From Chlorogloeopsis fritschii PCC 6912 (GTDB lineage: Bacteria; Cyanobacteriota; Cyanobacteriia; Cyanobacteriales; Nostocaceae): a DNA stretch of 64,000 nucleotides. Made by a program: the position numbers and the translations under genes. Of the stretch, positions 36,113-47,004 are shown piece by piece. The DNA is taken from contig NZ_AJLN01000098.1 in assembly GCF_000317285.1 (NCBI RefSeq), positions 58,370 through 122,369 on the forward strand, in the 5' to 3' direction. The first letter of the stretch is position 1. The number at the start of each line of letters is the position of its first letter. The notes under the pieces are model-generated. The model saw nothing but the letters and a program-made list of their open reading frames with translations, did not search any database and was not told where the DNA came from.

Positions 36113-36202
36113 ACTTTGCATGGGGAAACCTCCCCAAGTTTCGATTTGTTGCATCTTGTGACTTCTTTTGGCACGTGAATGCCCAGAAAGTCCAAAATTA
36201 AC

Positions 36203-37129
36203 CTAATGATTGCGACTGGTAATAAAGTGAGCCAGTGCCACTAAAGGTTCTGCCGCCTTTCCAAAGGGTTCTAATTCCGCACAAGCTGCCTCAATCAGTT
36301 TTTGGGCTTGTCTTCGAGATTCTTCAATTCCCCAAAGACTAGGATAAGTCACTTTTTTGGCTTGTTGGTCTTTGCCTGCGGTTTTACCTAATTGTTCTTG
36401 GGTAGCAGTAATATCCAGAACGTCATCAATAATCTGAAATGCTAAACCAATATTTTGAGCATAGTTAGATAAGCGTTGTAAATCTTTTTCAGATGCTCCT
36501 GCTAGTACACCACCACAAACAATACAAGCTTTTAGGAGCGCTCCTGTTTTGTGATTGTGAATAAAGTTTAGCGTTTCTAAAGAAGTATCTGACTTTCCTT
36601 CCGATTCTAAATCTACTACTTGACCGCCGACTAATCCAGCAGCGCCTACAGCACGCCCCAAATGAGCAACTACCTGCAACACTCGTTCGGGAGGCACATT
36701 TTTGGTATGAGCAGCAATATACTCAAAAGCGTAAGCCAACAAGCCATCACCAGCTAAAATGGCCACATCTTCTCCATAAACCTTGTGGTTTGTCAGCTTT
36801 CCACGACGGTAATCATCATTATCCATTGCTGGTAGATCGTCGTGAATTAACGACATCGTGTGGATCATCTCCAAGGCACATGCTGTTGGCATTGCCATTT
36901 CGATCGTACCACCTGTCATTTCACAAGTAGCAAGGCAAAGAATGGGACGCAGGCGCTTACCTCCGGCTAAGAGTGAGTAGCGCATCGCTTCATAAATTTT
37001 TTCTGGATAACGCACGGGAATCGTCTGCTCCAGAGCTTCTTCACAAAGCTGTTGTCGTTCTTTCAAATAGGTAATGAGATCAAAAGTTGCTTGTTTTGGA
37101 GTCGGTTTCAGATTATCCGCTGCTACCAT
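36203..37129 (-). CDS. crtE: Geranylgeranyl diphosphate synthase
   Basis: This trans-isoprenyl diphosphate synthase adds isopentenyl units to give C20 geranylgeranyl diphosphate, the precursor of carotenoids, phytyl chains and quinones. The first aspartate-rich motif is in [17 protein letters not shown] (residues ~91-107) and the second in [11 protein letters not shown] (~230-240). [15 protein letters not shown] and [20 protein letters not shown] are also typical. The 308-residue length fits CrtE/IspA-type enzymes. It is followed by the PAP2-like gene and preceded by folD on the same strand. Confidence 0.93.
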   Translation of the reverse strand: MVAADNLKPTPKQATFDLITYLKERQQLCEEALEQTIPVRYPEKIYEAMRYSLLAGGKRLRPILCLATCEMTGGTIEMAMPTACALEMIHTMSLIHDDLPAMDNDDYRRGKLTNHKVYGEDVAILAGDGLLAYAFEYIAAHTKNVPPERVLQVVAHLGRAVGAAGLVGGQVVDLESEGKSDTSLETLNFIHNHKTGALLKACIVCGGVLAGASEKDLQRLSNYAQNIGLAFQIIDDVLDITATQEQLGKTAGKDQQAKKVTYPSLWGIEESRRQAQKLIEAACAELEPFGKAAEPLVALAHFITSRNH

Positions 37130-37271
37130 TCCTAATTTCCTTATGTTGTATGTTATTCACGTAACAATTTTAAGGGCCTGCGGTAATTTGAGATTTAGAA
37201 TTTAGGCTTTACTCTTAACTAACCATAGTTTTTGGTTTGAAGAGTGCAACTGGTAATTGAAAATCTCTAAT

Positions 37272-38153
37272 TTAAACTTTTTTTGTCACCCTTAAATAAG
37301 TAGAAAAAGTATTTTGCAATAACATGGCAACGGTCATAGGGCCGACACCACCAGGAACCGGGGTGATAAATTCTGCCACACCAGCAACTGAGTCAAAATT
37401 GACATCTCCGACTAGGCGACTGTTGCCACCAACATCAGTAATGCGATTTATCCCCACATCTACCACAACAGCGCCAGGTTTCACCATCTGTGCTGAAATC
37501 AATTCTGGACGACCTACTGCTGCAATTAGAATATCAGCATTTTTGGTAATGGCAGCTAAATCTTGCGATCGCGAATGAGCAACTGTCACCGTAGCATCAG
37601 CTTCCAATAACATTAACGCCAGTGGTTTACCCACCAAAATACTGCGTCCTACTACTGTTGCTTGTTTCCCTCGCAAGGGAATTTCATACTCTTGCAACAG
37701 GCGCATTACTCCTGCTGGAGTACAACTGCGTAAACCAGGCTCTCCCCGCATTAGTTTTCCCATGTTTACCGGGTGCAGTCCGTCAGCATCTTTGTCGGGG
37801 TGAATTTGATGTAATAGAGAAACAGCATCCAGATGGTTTGGTAGGGGTAACTGCACTAAAATACCATCTACCCGCTCATCCTGGTTTAGAGTATGAATAG
37901 CTTCCTCAAGTTCAGCTTGAGTAGTTTCTGTAGGAAAATGCTTACCAAAGGAGGCAATACCAACTTTTGCGCAAGCTCGTTCTTTGCCGCGTACATATGC
38001 AGCTGAGGCGGGGTTATCGCCAACCATTAGTACTGCTAAACCAGGCGGGCGTCCTATTTGAGGCTGTAATTGGGTAATCTCAGCAGCAAGTTCTTGCTGA
38101 ATTTTTGCAGCTAAAGCTTTACCATCGAGCAATTTGGCAGTTTTTGTTTCCAT
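37272..38153 (-). CDS. folD: Bifunctional methylenetetrahydrofolate dehydrogenase/cyclohydrolase
   Basis: FolD interconverts 5,10-methylene- and 10-formyl-tetrahydrofolate using NADP, supplying one-carbon units for purines and formyl-Met-tRNA. Signatures include [17 protein letters not shown] with the catalytic lysine after it, [46 protein letters not shown] (NADP site) and the C-terminal [16 protein letters not shown]. The 293-residue length is normal. It lies upstream of crtE on the minus strand, 142 bp apart. Confidence 0.95.
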   Translation of the reverse strand: METKTAKLLDGKALAAKIQQELAAEITQLQPQIGRPPGLAVLMVGDNPASAAYVRGKERACAKVGIASFGKHFPTETTQAELEEAIHTLNQDERVDGILVQLPLPNHLDAVSLLHQIHPDKDADGLHPVNMGKLMRGEPGLRSCTPAGVMRLLQEYEIPLRGKQATVVGRSILVGKPLALMLLEADATVTVAHSRSQDLAAITKNADILIAAVGRPELISAQMVKPGAVVVDVGINRITDVGGNSRLVGDVNFDSVAGVAEFITPVPGGVGPMTVAMLLQNTFSTYLRVTKKV

Positions 38154-38501
38154 TCTGTGATTAGAAGTACGCTCTTACTTTGACGTTGCTGTCTGATGCC
38201 GTAGCAGCACTCATCCAAACATAGACTCCTCAAAGAAGTGTGAGATTTTTAGTTAGGGTTTCATTGATCGCTTTTGGTTGATGTTTATTTGCTGTACAAA
38301 ACATTAACCAACAACAAACAACGACCAAAACGCAATCTCTCACAAATCAGATCAGATCTCTATCTTTATCTTCTCAGATTGGTTGCTTCAGGTGAGAGTG
38401 TATTTCTCGCACCGCACAACATCCTGTTGATAGGCATTTACTCAATTAAAGTTGCGACTAACCAACTACTGATGCCACAATTTCCGGAAAAGGTATCTTT
38501 T

Positions 38502-38888
38502 ATGCTACAAGTGAAAAAAAAATTCCTCATTAATACGGTATCCCGTTTGGGTTTGATGTGTGTCCTTTTTACAGGATTAGTGGGTTGCAGTCAGTTTAGT
38601 TTTTCCAAAGTGAATGCACTAGGAGCCAATGTAACTCCGATTCGGGAACTACAATCAGAACCCATGATTGGCACAACAGCATACATTCAAGGCAAAGTAG
38701 AAAGGCGAGTTCCTCTGCTGAAGCGACAGGCGTATTTAATTAACGACTCCACAGGCAAAATATGGGCGATTACCAATCAAACTGCTTTGCAAGAAGGAGA
38801 GTACGCGGTAATCAAGGGCAAAATTAAATATCAGCCTATACCTATAGCTGGCAAAGACTTTGGAGAAGTTTTTTTAGAAGAAAAGTAA
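38502..38888 (+). CDS. Small lipoprotein, OB-fold-like
   Basis: The 128-residue product begins MLQVKKKFLINTVSRLGLM and has a hydrophobic segment ending in FTGLVGCSQ, a standard lipobox, so it should be lipid-anchored. The mature part (YIQGKVERRVPLLKRQAYLI, GKIWAITNQTALQEGEYAVI, KGKIKYQPI) has the strand pattern of an OB fold as in tOB/BOF-type proteins. GGAAAAGG eight bases before ATG 38502 supports this start; the open frame extends further upstream to 38274. Function unknown. Confidence 0.68.
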   Translation: MLQVKKKFLINTVSRLGLMCVLFTGLVGCSQFSFSKVNALGANVTPIRELQSEPMIGTTAYIQGKVERRVPLLKRQAYLINDSTGKIWAITNQTALQEGEYAVIKGKIKYQPIPIAGKDFGEVFLEEK

Positions 38889-39075
38889 AAACTAAAACAT
38901 TAAAAGTGCAATTTATATAGAGAAAAGCAGCGCCAAGACAGGTATTAGTGTGACTTTATACTTATTCTCAAAGACGATCGCCCAATCTAAAGAAATGCCA
39001 TAACACAATCCGGATGTGGGAAAAAAGCTGAAAGATGTGCAAAATAAAGAACATTGCTCTCTAAAAGTAGTAAAT

Positions 39076-39504
39076 ATGGCTGCTCACGTAGCGATCGCAA
39101 TTCTCTACCAAGAAAATAAGTTTCTCATGCAACTGCGGGATAATATTCCCAATATTCTTTATCCTGGATACTGGGGGCTATTTGGCGGACACATCGAAGC
39201 TGGCGAAACTCCAGAGATAGCAGTCAGGCGAGAAATTTTAGAAGAAATTAATTACGAGCTACCACAAAAATTTGATGAGTTTGGCTGCTATGGTGATGAT
39301 AGAGTGATTCGTCACGTTTTTCATGCGCCGCTTTTGGTGGAATTAGATCAACTAGTTCTTAGCGAAGGTTGGGATATGGGCTTATTAACACCGGAAGACA
39401 TAAGCCAAGGTAGCTGTTATTCAACTGTAGCAGGAGAAGTCAGACCTATAGGAACCGTGCATCAGCGCATATTGTTAGATTTTATGCAGAACATGAATAC
39501 ATAG
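39076..39504 (+). CDS. NUDIX hydrolase
   Basis: This 142-residue protein has a complete Nudix box (GHIEAGETPEIAVRREILEE, residues ~34-53: G-x5-E-x7-REU-x-EE) in the usual place after WGLFGG. Nudix enzymes hydrolyse nucleoside diphosphates linked to another moiety; the specific substrate cannot be told. ATG at 39076 is chosen because the domain begins immediately (MAAHVAIAILYQ); the frame is open to 39016. It ends 11 bp before the AI-2E transporter gene, so the two may be co-transcribed. Confidence 0.87.
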   Translation: MAAHVAIAILYQENKFLMQLRDNIPNILYPGYWGLFGGHIEAGETPEIAVRREILEEINYELPQKFDEFGCYGDDRVIRHVFHAPLLVELDQLVLSEGWDMGLLTPEDISQGSCYSTVAGEVRPIGTVHQRILLDFMQNMNT

Positions 39505-39515
39505 AATTCAGTGCC

Positions 39516-40613
39516 ATGCAAACAGTAAACAAACTACCGCGATGGTTAACCTTTGGCTTGGCATTTCCCCTTGTCATCCTTAATGGCTGGGTATTGCTTC
39601 AGGTAATCAAGTATTTTCAACCCTTAGTTAGCATTTTAGTTGCTGCCTTATTGCTGGCTTTTCTTTTAGATTATCCAATTCGATTTTTTCAAAAGCAAGG
39701 AATAAAACGCAACGTTGCTGTTACAGTTGCCCTATTGCTAACTGCATTTATATTAGTAGCTTTAGGCATTACTGTGGTGCCGTTAATCATCCAGCAAATC
39801 AACGAATTGGCTAACATTTTACCCGCTTGGATTGATTCTGGTACTCAACAGCTACAAAATTTTCAAAACTGGGCAACAACAGAACAATTACCAGTACATT
39901 TGAGTGGATTGTTACCTCAAATTCTCGACCGAGTATCAACTCAAATTCAAAATTTTACTGGCAAGATATTAAGTTTTGCTTTAGATACTATTGGCAGTCT
40001 TGTCAATATTTTGTTGACAGTAGTGTTAACTTTCTACCTTGTGTTGAATGGAGAAAGTATCTGGGACGGCATATTTTTGTGGTTTCCGCCGCACATCGGA
40101 ACATACATCCGTCAATCACTACGTGAGGATTTTCAAAATTATTTTCTTGGTCAATTAACTTTAGCTACTATATTGGCAACAGGAATTACACTAGCTTTTT
40201 TAGCACTGCAACTTCCATTAGGTTTACTATTCGGATTAGTAATAGGTTTTTTTGCTTTATTTCCTTTTGGTACGGGAATAGGAATTGGTATAGTTAGCTC
40301 TTTAGTAGCATTAAATAACTTTTGGCTAGGAGTAGAAGTTTTAATTGTCGCAGTAGCAATTGACCAATTTAATTCTAATTTTGTCGCTCCTCGCATTCTC
40401 GGTAATTTAACTGGTTTAAATCCCGTTTGGGTAGTTATTTCCTTACTTTTAGGAGCGAAATTAGGAGGGTTGTTGGGGCTATTAGTTGCTATTCCTTTGG
40501 CAAGTTTCATTAAAAGTGTTGCAGATACATGGCGTGAAGGAAAATTTGAGAAAGCGGAGGAGATAGAGTCAGAATCGACTGTAGTGACAAGTCAGAAAAT
40601 AGAAACTTTTTGA
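39516..40613 (+). CDS. AI-2E family transporter, second copy
   Basis: A 365-residue paralogue of the protein at 6694-7794, with the same layout: N-terminal WLTFGLAFPLVILNGWVLLQ, a soluble middle region, and C-terminal LFPFGTGIGIGIV and APRILGNLTGLNPVWVVISL. Substrate unknown. The conserved DYPIRFFQKQGIKRNVAV segment matches NYPVSLLQQRGIKRNYAI in copy 1, so the copies probably arose by duplication. Confidence 0.85.
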   Translation: MQTVNKLPRWLTFGLAFPLVILNGWVLLQVIKYFQPLVSILVAALLLAFLLDYPIRFFQKQGIKRNVAVTVALLLTAFILVALGITVVPLIIQQINELANILPAWIDSGTQQLQNFQNWATTEQLPVHLSGLLPQILDRVSTQIQNFTGKILSFALDTIGSLVNILLTVVLTFYLVLNGESIWDGIFLWFPPHIGTYIRQSLREDFQNYFLGQLTLATILATGITLAFLALQLPLGLLFGLVIGFFALFPFGTGIGIGIVSSLVALNNFWLGVEVLIVAVAIDQFNSNFVAPRILGNLTGLNPVWVVISLLLGAKLGGLLGLLVAIPLASFIKSVADTWREGKFEKAEEIESESTVVTSQKIETF

Positions 40614-40675
40614 TTGAAGAAGAATACAGAATACCTGCGGAAGCTGCTACGCGCCTACAAAATGAAAAATAAAAT

Positions 40676-40936
40676 GACGTTGTAGATCCAGTTGGGTATG
40701 GTGGCGGCAATCTGCTGAATTTACTAGTACAGTTAGAAACCGATTTAACTGGGTATGACTTTTCTCGTCTCACCATTCGTAACTGCGATTTGCGATCGCT
40801 CAACTTACATGGGGTCAACTTTACCCAAGCAACTTTTCGAGATTGTGTATTTTCAGAATCAAATTTTTATTTAATTCTTTTGTCTGTAAGATCCCCGACT
40901 TCTCTAAGAAGTCGGGTATCTATGTTTTGTTCTTAA
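40676..40936 (+). pseudogene. Remnant of a STAND (NB-ARC/NACHT-WD40-type) protein
   Basis: An open frame without any start codon encodes VGYGGGNLLNLLVQLETDL, then GYDFSRLTIRNCDLRSLNLH and GVNFTQATFRDCVFSESNF. This is the short pentapeptide-like linker that in cyanobacterial NB-ARC or NACHT proteins joins the ATPase part to WD40 repeats (typical wording GYAGGNxLNLL...L.GYDFS.L). Both flanking domains are missing. The frame then reads through a dispersed palindrome and stops at 40936. It is a decayed fragment. Confidence 0.6.
40889..40921. repeat. 33-bp dispersed palindrome (copy 2)
   Basis: Same inverted repeat as 10180-10212, with one arm mismatch (GGGTATCT instead of GGGGATCT). It terminates the homology of the STAND remnant. 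Confidence 0.7.
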
Positions 40937-41196
40937 TTCTGTACTCTTTTTTAATTTGATTTTTAATGATACCAAAATCAAAATTATTTTTATGTGTAAA
41001 CAGCGAACTTAGTTAAGGAACACTAAGTATGCAAACAAATTAGACAAAAGTTCCAAATTTATACAAGCTTGCTTTAACTCGGTTATATAGTGAAGTAGAA
41101 ATACGGTAATACAGTGAAGCTGAGAATAATTTTAAGCAAAATATTTGAGAATTGGGATGAGATTGCTATTTAAATTGTATTCATAAATTTCAGTGT

Positions 41197-41274
41197 TTAA
41201 GAATCCGGATTTATTGCCCAAACTTTGTAGAGAATGAATACGGGAACACTCACTGACAAAATCACAAAGACCAT
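41197..41274 (-). CDS. Possible 25-residue single-helix membrane peptide
   Basis: A minus-strand frame reads MVFVILSVSVPVFILYKVWA and then INPDS. Eleven codons before the ATG also look coding (VTNARVLGTVI), but a TAG precedes them and no start codon fits there. It resembles the small single-helix subunits of photosynthetic complexes in design, but no family is recognised. It could be a truncated relic. It lies in the 657-bp spacer 40937-41593, which otherwise shows a 22-codon frame at 41507 and nothing else. Confidence 0.25.
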   Translation of the reverse strand: MVFVILSVSVPVFILYKVWAINPDS

Positions 41275-41593
41275 GATTACAGTGCCTAAAACTCTAGCAT
41301 TGGTTACATTATGCTAATTTTTAAATTCGTGTTCTCACTTCTGATAACTGCGCTTTTTGAGAATAACTGGATTCGCTTCTTGATACTCAAATCATCTGCA
41401 ATATTAATTAAAAACATAGATGGATATTCATGAACTGTGCAGATGTGAATACTGAATTATCTGTTTTTGGAATAATGGCAACAATATTTGGGTAAGAGGA
41501 ATAACCATGGAATGTAATTGTTATGGTGAACGTGGTAGTGGCCGATATAAATATTTAAATTTAATTTTAAATTAAATTTAATAATCAGCCACA

Positions 41594-42061
41594 TTAGTAA
41601 TGTTCTTGGAGAGCCGAAATTTCTTTACTAATGGTACAGTTATGTGGTTTTATTTCGGCTTGACGAGTCCCTTCATCTCCATATTTCAAACATAAACTTA
41701 TATAAGTATGTGGTTTGTAAGGCATTCTATCTGCCCATTCAATTGCCACAATACCAGGATATACCTCCACACCTTCCCAGTAGATTTCTAAGTTTAATGC
41801 CGCAACTTCTTCAGGTTCTAAGCGATATAGATCTAGGTGATAAAGGGGAAGGCGTCCTTGGGTGTATTCGTTAATGAGTGTGAAAGTTGGACTGACTATT
41901 GGTTCAGTGATACCTAAACCTTCGCCAATACCTTGTACCAGAGTAGTTTTGCCAGCACCTAAATCACCTTCGAGTAAAAGGACGCTACCAGCATTGAGTA
42001 ATTGACCTAGACTGATACCAAGCGATCGCGTAGCCTCTGTATTTGGCAGCAAAATTTTCAT
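41594..42061 (-). CDS. tsaE: tRNA threonylcarbamoyladenosine biosynthesis ATPase TsaE
   Basis: TsaE is the P-loop ATPase that cycles the TsaB-TsaD complex during t6A modification of ANN-decoding tRNAs. The 155-residue protein has the Walker A motif LEGDLGAGKTTLVQGI (residues ~31-46), SPTFTLINEY, LYHLDLYRLE and AIEWADRMP, all diagnostic. It follows yvcK on the same strand after a 40-bp repeat-rich spacer. Confidence 0.94.
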   Translation of the reverse strand: MKILLPNTEATRSLGISLGQLLNAGSVLLLEGDLGAGKTTLVQGIGEGLGITEPIVSPTFTLINEYTQGRLPLYHLDLYRLEPEEVAALNLEIYWEGVEVYPGIVAIEWADRMPYKPHTYISLCLKYGDEGTRQAEIKPHNCTISKEISALQEHY

Positions 42062-42101
42062 AATTTCAGTTAGTCATTAGTCATTGGTCAATAGTCATTG
42101 G

Positions 42102-43541
42102 TTAGTGGTTAATGGTTGGTTGCTCTGTTTTTGTCCCCTTATCTCCTTGTCCCTTTGTCCCCCATTCTCCCCATTTTCCATGATGAGTTCCACTGTACCA
42201 CCGCAACAAAACTCGCGCTAATCTTTGAGGATCGTGACGTACACAACCTGTTTCATCTTCATGCATGACATTAGCCAAAACAATCCTTCGCTCCATTTTG
42301 GTTACCTCTTCGCGATCCAAAAAGACAGGATGAGAGCGTTGTTGGGCATAACGGATCAGGGCGCGGGCAGAAGGGGATCTTTTATGTACTAGCACAGCAT
42401 TAAATAGGCGTCTGCCACCACAAGCCTCATCAATGGCTCGAATGTGGTCACTAACAGTGTATCCCTGAGTTTCGCCTGGTTGAGTCATAATGTTGCAGAC
42501 ATAGATTCGGGGTGCTGTAGAAGCGGCGATCGCATCAGCAATTTCTGGCACTAACAGATTGGGAATTACGCTCGTATATAAACTACCAGGCCCCATAATA
42601 ATGTAATCGGCTTCTTTAATCACCTTAATAGCTGCGGGTAATGCGGGGGGATTAGCGGGAGTACAGCCAATTTTGACAATACTGCCTCCTGCTTCGGTGA
42701 TTTTTGATTCACCTTCAATGCGGCGTCCATCAGCTAACTCTGCCCACAAACGAACATCACTAAGGGTTGCTGGCAAAACTTGTCCCCGAATAGCTAGTAC
42801 CTTTGAACTAGCTGTTACTGCTCGCTCTAAGTCCCCGGTAATTTCACTCATTGCCGTTAAGAACAAATTGCCAAAACTGTGACCAGTTAAACCATCACCA
42901 ACACGGAAGCGATATTGAAATAGTTCTGTTAGTAACTTTTCTTCATCTGCTAATGCGGCCAAACAGTTGCGAATATCTCCTGGTGGCAAAACACCAAATT
43001 CCCGCCGCAAGCGTCCTGAAGATCCACCATCATCAGCAACGGTGACAATAGCAGTAATATTAGCACTGTAGCGTTTTAGTCCTCTTAATAACGTAGAAAG
43101 TCCTGTACCACCACCAATCACGACGATTTTCGGGCCTCGATACAACCGACGATGTGCTAGTAACACATCTACAAGTTCTTCATCGCCTTCTGGTCTTAGC
43201 ACTTTAGTGATTGAACCTACCGTGCGAGTTTGCCCCCAAAGAAGCAACAACAGCCCAAATAGCAGAACAAGAGGCCCGCTAATATAGTTGGGTAAGATAT
43301 TAGTAATTACTGCTAGAAAGCCTCTGAGCAGCTCCAAAGCCCAAAAAATCGGCGTTAGTTTAATCCAAATTGCTAATCCCAGAGACGCTAGCAGTACACC
43401 CCCAACACTAATTAACAACCAACGTTTTACAGATAGTCCTGGAGATAACCACTTGAACCACTGGTTAACTCGATGGCGAGTGCGACGGCGCGACTGCTGT
43501 TGAAATGTGTTAAGAGCTTGCCTAAAAAAACCAATTGACAT
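42102..43541 (-). CDS. yvcK: YvcK/CofD-like gluconeogenesis factor
   Basis: This 479-residue protein has two N-terminal membrane helices (residues ~38-58 and ~72-105), followed by the YvcK domain: [67 protein letters not shown] and [15 protein letters not shown]. YvcK binds UDP-sugars and in other bacteria links carbon flux to cell-wall synthesis. The last ~20 residues ([15 protein letters not shown]) are encoded by a short tandem repeat tract (nt 42115-42180), so the natural C-terminus has been replaced or extended by repeat sequence. tsaE follows. Confidence 0.9.
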   Translation of the reverse strand: MSIGFFRQALNTFQQQSRRRTRHRVNQWFKWLSPGLSVKRWLLISVGGVLLASLGLAIWIKLTPIFWALELLRGFLAVITNILPNYISGPLVLLFGLLLLLWGQTRTVGSITKVLRPEGDEELVDVLLAHRRLYRGPKIVVIGGGTGLSTLLRGLKRYSANITAIVTVADDGGSSGRLRREFGVLPPGDIRNCLAALADEEKLLTELFQYRFRVGDGLTGHSFGNLFLTAMSEITGDLERAVTASSKVLAIRGQVLPATLSDVRLWAELADGRRIEGESKITEAGGSIVKIGCTPANPPALPAAIKVIKEADYIIMGPGSLYTSVIPNLLVPEIADAIAASTAPRIYVCNIMTQPGETQGYTVSDHIRAIDEACGGRRLFNAVLVHKRSPSARALIRYAQQRSHPVFLDREEVTKMERRIVLANVMHEDETGCVRHDPQRLARVLLRWYSGTHHGKWGEWGTKGQGDKGTKTEQPTINH

Positions 43542-43714
43542 ACTTAAAAGAGAGCAGTACTACAAACAATGATTAACAGAGAATTTACACTACCTGGTCT
43601 CATGTCCAAGCGTGAAATTATTACATTTTTCACTCTTACGAGACCAAAAGCGTCGAGTCAAACTTGCTAAACTGCCCTGTAACATAACACTTGGCGAGCG
43701 TGGATCTGAAGTTA

Positions 43715-44206
43715 ATGGAAAAGCAAATTTTAGGATTAGACCCTGGGCTAGCCACCTTAGGATTTGGAGCAATTATCTGTAATCAAAATCAAGCTCAGTT
43801 ACGAGATACCTCAGTAAATATGCTAGACTGTGGTGTTATTACTACATCAGCAGATACAGAAATGGGACAAAGGCTTCGTACTTTGTACGAAGATTTACAC
43901 ACCTTGATTGAGGAGTTGCAACCCGACTTGGTAGCGATTGAGAAACTATTCTTCTATCGTATGGGAAATACTATTTTAGTTGCCCAAGCACGGGGTGTAA
44001 TTATGCTAGTTTTGGCGCAACACAATTTACCTTATGTAGAATTTACTCCCGCTCAAATCAAGCAAGCTTTAACCGGATATGGTAATGCTGAGAAATACGA
44101 AGTTCAACAAGCTGTCGCACGAGAGTTGAATTTAGATTGCATTCCCCATCCAGATGATGCGGCAGATGGCTTGGCAGTGGCTTTAACAGCATGGTTTCAA
44201 TTTTAA
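43715..44206 (+). CDS. ruvC: Holliday junction resolvase RuvC
   Basis: RuvC cuts four-way DNA junctions during recombinational repair. The 163-residue product shows [16 protein letters not shown] with the first catalytic Asp, [21 protein letters not shown] with a Glu, and [17 protein letters not shown] with the last two acidic residues. ATG at 43715 ([11 protein letters not shown]) is preferred to an upstream TTG at 43691. The stop codon overlaps, via TTAA, the stop of the convergent histidine kinase gene. Confidence 0.95.
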   Translation: MEKQILGLDPGLATLGFGAIICNQNQAQLRDTSVNMLDCGVITTSADTEMGQRLRTLYEDLHTLIEELQPDLVAIEKLFFYRMGNTILVAQARGVIMLVLAQHNLPYVEFTPAQIKQALTGYGNAEKYEVQQAVARELNLDCIPHPDDAADGLAVALTAWFQF

Positions 44207-47004
44207 TTTGCAATTCCTTCTGTACGCCCGGCAAGGTTAGCGACTACCACTGCTAATTCTGTAGGATTTACTGGTTTGGGAACGTGAAACTGAAAACCTG
44301 CCAACAGTGCTTGTGCCCTATCTTCTGCTGTTGCATGGGCTGTCAGTGCCACGGCAGGAGTACTTCGCCATCGTTTGTGGGGAAGCGATCGCACTTGACG
44401 AATCAGCGTATAACCATCTTCTTGGGGCATCCCGATATCGCTGACTATGACATCCGGCTGAAAGTGTGGCAGTGTATCCAATGCCTCAGGAACCGATCCA
44501 ACCGCTATGACTTCTGCTCGATACTCTCCCAAAATTGTTAACAGCAACTCGCGAGTATCTTCCTCGTCATCTACTACCAACACTCGCAAACCTTTCAAGA
44601 ATAGAATATGCTCTTGACTGACTTGCTCCCCAAGTGTTGGTGAAAGCAGCTCTGATGAATTTGCTTTCATATCAACAGCTCTCATCGGCAGATTAACAAT
44701 AAATGTCGCTCCCTGTCCACTTCCTGAACTGTGGGCACAGACTATACCACCGTGCAATTCTACCAAATAGCGGACAATTGCTAATCCTAAGCCCAGTCCG
44801 CCATGCGATCGCGTATTAGAACTATCGCCTTGCCGGAAGCGATCAAACACGTAGGGCAAAAATTCAGGAGAAATACCCTCTCCTGTATCTTGAACCCAAA
44901 TTTGCACGCTATCATCTGTGCGCTTGACTTGCACGTCTATCCTTCCCCCTTGGGGTGTAAATTTCACAGCATTAGCAAGCAAATTCCACACTACCTGTTG
45001 CAAGCGATTGCCATCACCAATTACTACCCCGACTGTTGGATCGAATTCAGATTCGATCTGAATTTTCTTAGCGGCAGCGGCTGGGCTGACTACATCTAAT
45101 GCTGCTTTCACAATCGATACCAATTCTATCCGCCGGAGATTCAGGTGAAGCGTACCTCTAATAATTCGCGATACGTTCAAAACATCTTCAATTAACATTG
45201 TTAGGGACTTGGTATTGCGATCAATGGTTTCTAGTGCCCTAGCAGTAGTAGCTTCATCAAACTTGCGACTGGTGAGTAATTGCGTCCAGCCAAGCATAGC
45301 ATTGAGGGGCGTGCGGAGTTCGTGGGAAAGTGTTGCTAAAAACTCATCCTTCATGCGATTGGCAGTTTCGGCTTCAGTACGTGCAGCTTTTTCACTTGCT
45401 AGCAGTTTTTCCCGTTCTTGTTCTGCTAGCTTGCGATCGGTAATCTCGTTAATAAGAGCAACAAATCCTTTTACTTCTCCTGTTTGATGCAAATGGGGAA
45501 CATACGAGACATGAACATAACGTGTGTCGCCATTAGCAAAAGGTATTTGGGTTTCGTAGCTGACTTGTTTTCCTGATAATACAGTTTCTATATACGGACG
45601 AATCGACTCATAAACCGAATCACCTACCACTTCCTTAATATGTTTGCCATAAAATTCTGCGGCAGAAAGTCCATACCAATCTTCGTATTTTTTGTTATTG
45701 AAGCGGTAGCGTTGTTCAGCATCGACATAGGAAATCAAAACTGGCACAGAATTTGTAATCAAGTGCAGTTCTTCTTCTCGTTGGCGCAGTGCTGTTTGTG
45801 TTTGCTTGCGTTCTGTGATGTCGCGCACTGAAGCCACTCGTACATTTCGACTCTGGTATAAGCTACTTCTACCAATTACTTCTAAGGTAATATATGTGCC
45901 ATCCTTCTTGATCCCCGTTAACTCATAAGGCTGTTGATTGTCGGATTGAATTTTTTCTAAGATAATTTTTTGTGATTCTGGTGTGACAAAATCTGCTGCC
46001 GATTTGCCAATGACTTCGTTAAATTCGTAGCCAAAAATTTTGGCAAAAGCTGGATTGGCGTCCAGAACTTTTCCATTTTCGTGAATCACAACACCTTCAA
46101 TCGTGGCATCAGCTAGGGCACGAAATCGACTTTCACTTTCACGCAAGGCCTCTTCTACCCGCTTGCGTTCTGTGATCTCCCGTTGGGTTCCCCAAGCTCT
46201 TACTAAAATGCCATTTTCTAAAATTCCTACGAGGTTATTTAAAAAATACTTGCAATTCCCATACCTATCTACTTCATAAGATTCGGCATCAATCAAACGG
46301 TAGCCGGAACGGATAAAATTACGTAGATATTCAATATTGTGTGGATTTGCAGCAACAAGAAAGTCTTTTAACTTAGCTCCGACAATTTCTTCAGCACGAG
46401 AAAAGCCATACATTTGTGCTGTAACATCGTTACAATCTCTTAGATAACCATATAGGTAAAAATGCTGAATTTGCTCTTCTTCCGAACAGTTCGATGAAAT
46501 CGGTTGCTCTAGTTCAAAGCACCAAATACCCTCTGTACTTTGCTCTAGAAAAGCCCGGTAGCGTTCTTCGTTGCTTCTAAATTTTGCCTCGCTGGTTTTT
46601 AACTGCTGCAAACTTGTTTCTAAGTATTGTTTGGCAGTACGTAAATTAAAGTTTAGCAGCCCCATTAGTGTTGTTTCCAAGACAAATACACTCAAATATA
46701 AGACGTCTTCCGTCCCCAAAACCCAAGGCGAATAAGCTGGTTCAACAAAGCTGATGGATAATATCGATAAAGCTATTGCTAGTAGCCCTGGTACAGTACC
46801 CCCGTAGTAAATACTAATTGCCACAGCCACGAAAAATAATGGAAAAATATTTGGCGTTAGCAGTGATTGTAACAATAGTGTTAGCAGTAAGGTAACACCA
46901 ACAGTCAAAACTGTCAGGATATATGGCACGAAACCGGAGTTTTCTCCTTTCAAGACAGATTCTCCTTTGATGCAGATGGCTGAAAAGACAATTGCCAAAT
47001 TCAT
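44203..47004 (-). CDS. Hybrid sensor histidine kinase with PAS domains and receiver
   Basis: A 933-residue membrane-bound signalling protein. Domains in order: an N-terminal 3-4 helix membrane region like DUF4118 (residues ~25-120); a coiled segment; PAS/PAC domains at ~145-285, ~290-405 and ~410-530 (each ending near [14 protein letters not shown] or [11 protein letters not shown]); HisKA with phospho-acceptor [19 protein letters not shown] near 561; HATPase ([38 protein letters not shown]); and a C-terminal receiver with [15 protein letters not shown], Asp near 853. There is no DNA-binding output domain, so signal is passed to another protein. The stimulus is unknown and no response regulator gene is adjacent. 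Confidence 0.9.
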   Translation of the reverse strand: MNLAIVFSAICIKGESVLKGENSGFVPYILTVLTVGVTLLLTLLLQSLLTPNIFPLFFVAVAISIYYGGTVPGLLAIALSILSISFVEPAYSPWVLGTEDVLYLSVFVLETTLMGLLNFNLRTAKQYLETSLQQLKTSEAKFRSNEERYRAFLEQSTEGIWCFELEQPISSNCSEEEQIQHFYLYGYLRDCNDVTAQMYGFSRAEEIVGAKLKDFLVAANPHNIEYLRNFIRSGYRLIDAESYEVDRYGNCKYFLNNLVGILENGILVRAWGTQREITERKRVEEALRESESRFRALADATIEGVVIHENGKVLDANPAFAKIFGYEFNEVIGKSAADFVTPESQKIILEKIQSDNQQPYELTGIKKDGTYITLEVIGRSSLYQSRNVRVASVRDITERKQTQTALRQREEELHLITNSVPVLISYVDAEQRYRFNNKKYEDWYGLSAAEFYGKHIKEVVGDSVYESIRPYIETVLSGKQVSYETQIPFANGDTRYVHVSYVPHLHQTGEVKGFVALINEITDRKLAEQEREKLLASEKAARTEAETANRMKDEFLATLSHELRTPLNAMLGWTQLLTSRKFDEATTARALETIDRNTKSLTMLIEDVLNVSRIIRGTLHLNLRRIELVSIVKAALDVVSPAAAAKKIQIESEFDPTVGVVIGDGNRLQQVVWNLLANAVKFTPQGGRIDVQVKRTDDSVQIWVQDTGEGISPEFLPYVFDRFRQGDSSNTRSHGGLGLGLAIVRYLVELHGGIVCAHSSGSGQGATFIVNLPMRAVDMKANSSELLSPTLGEQVSQEHILFLKGLRVLVVDDEEDTRELLLTILGEYRAEVIAVGSVPEALDTLPHFQPDVIVSDIGMPQEDGYTLIRQVRSLPHKRWRSTPAVALTAHATAEDRAQALLAGFQFHVPKPVNPTELAVVVANLAGRTEGIAN

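Noticed and set aside
36068..36136. Direct call as the small RNA Yfr1
   Set aside because: The conserved 11-nt core is matched at only 9 positions and the locus is not the usual guaB-trxA context.
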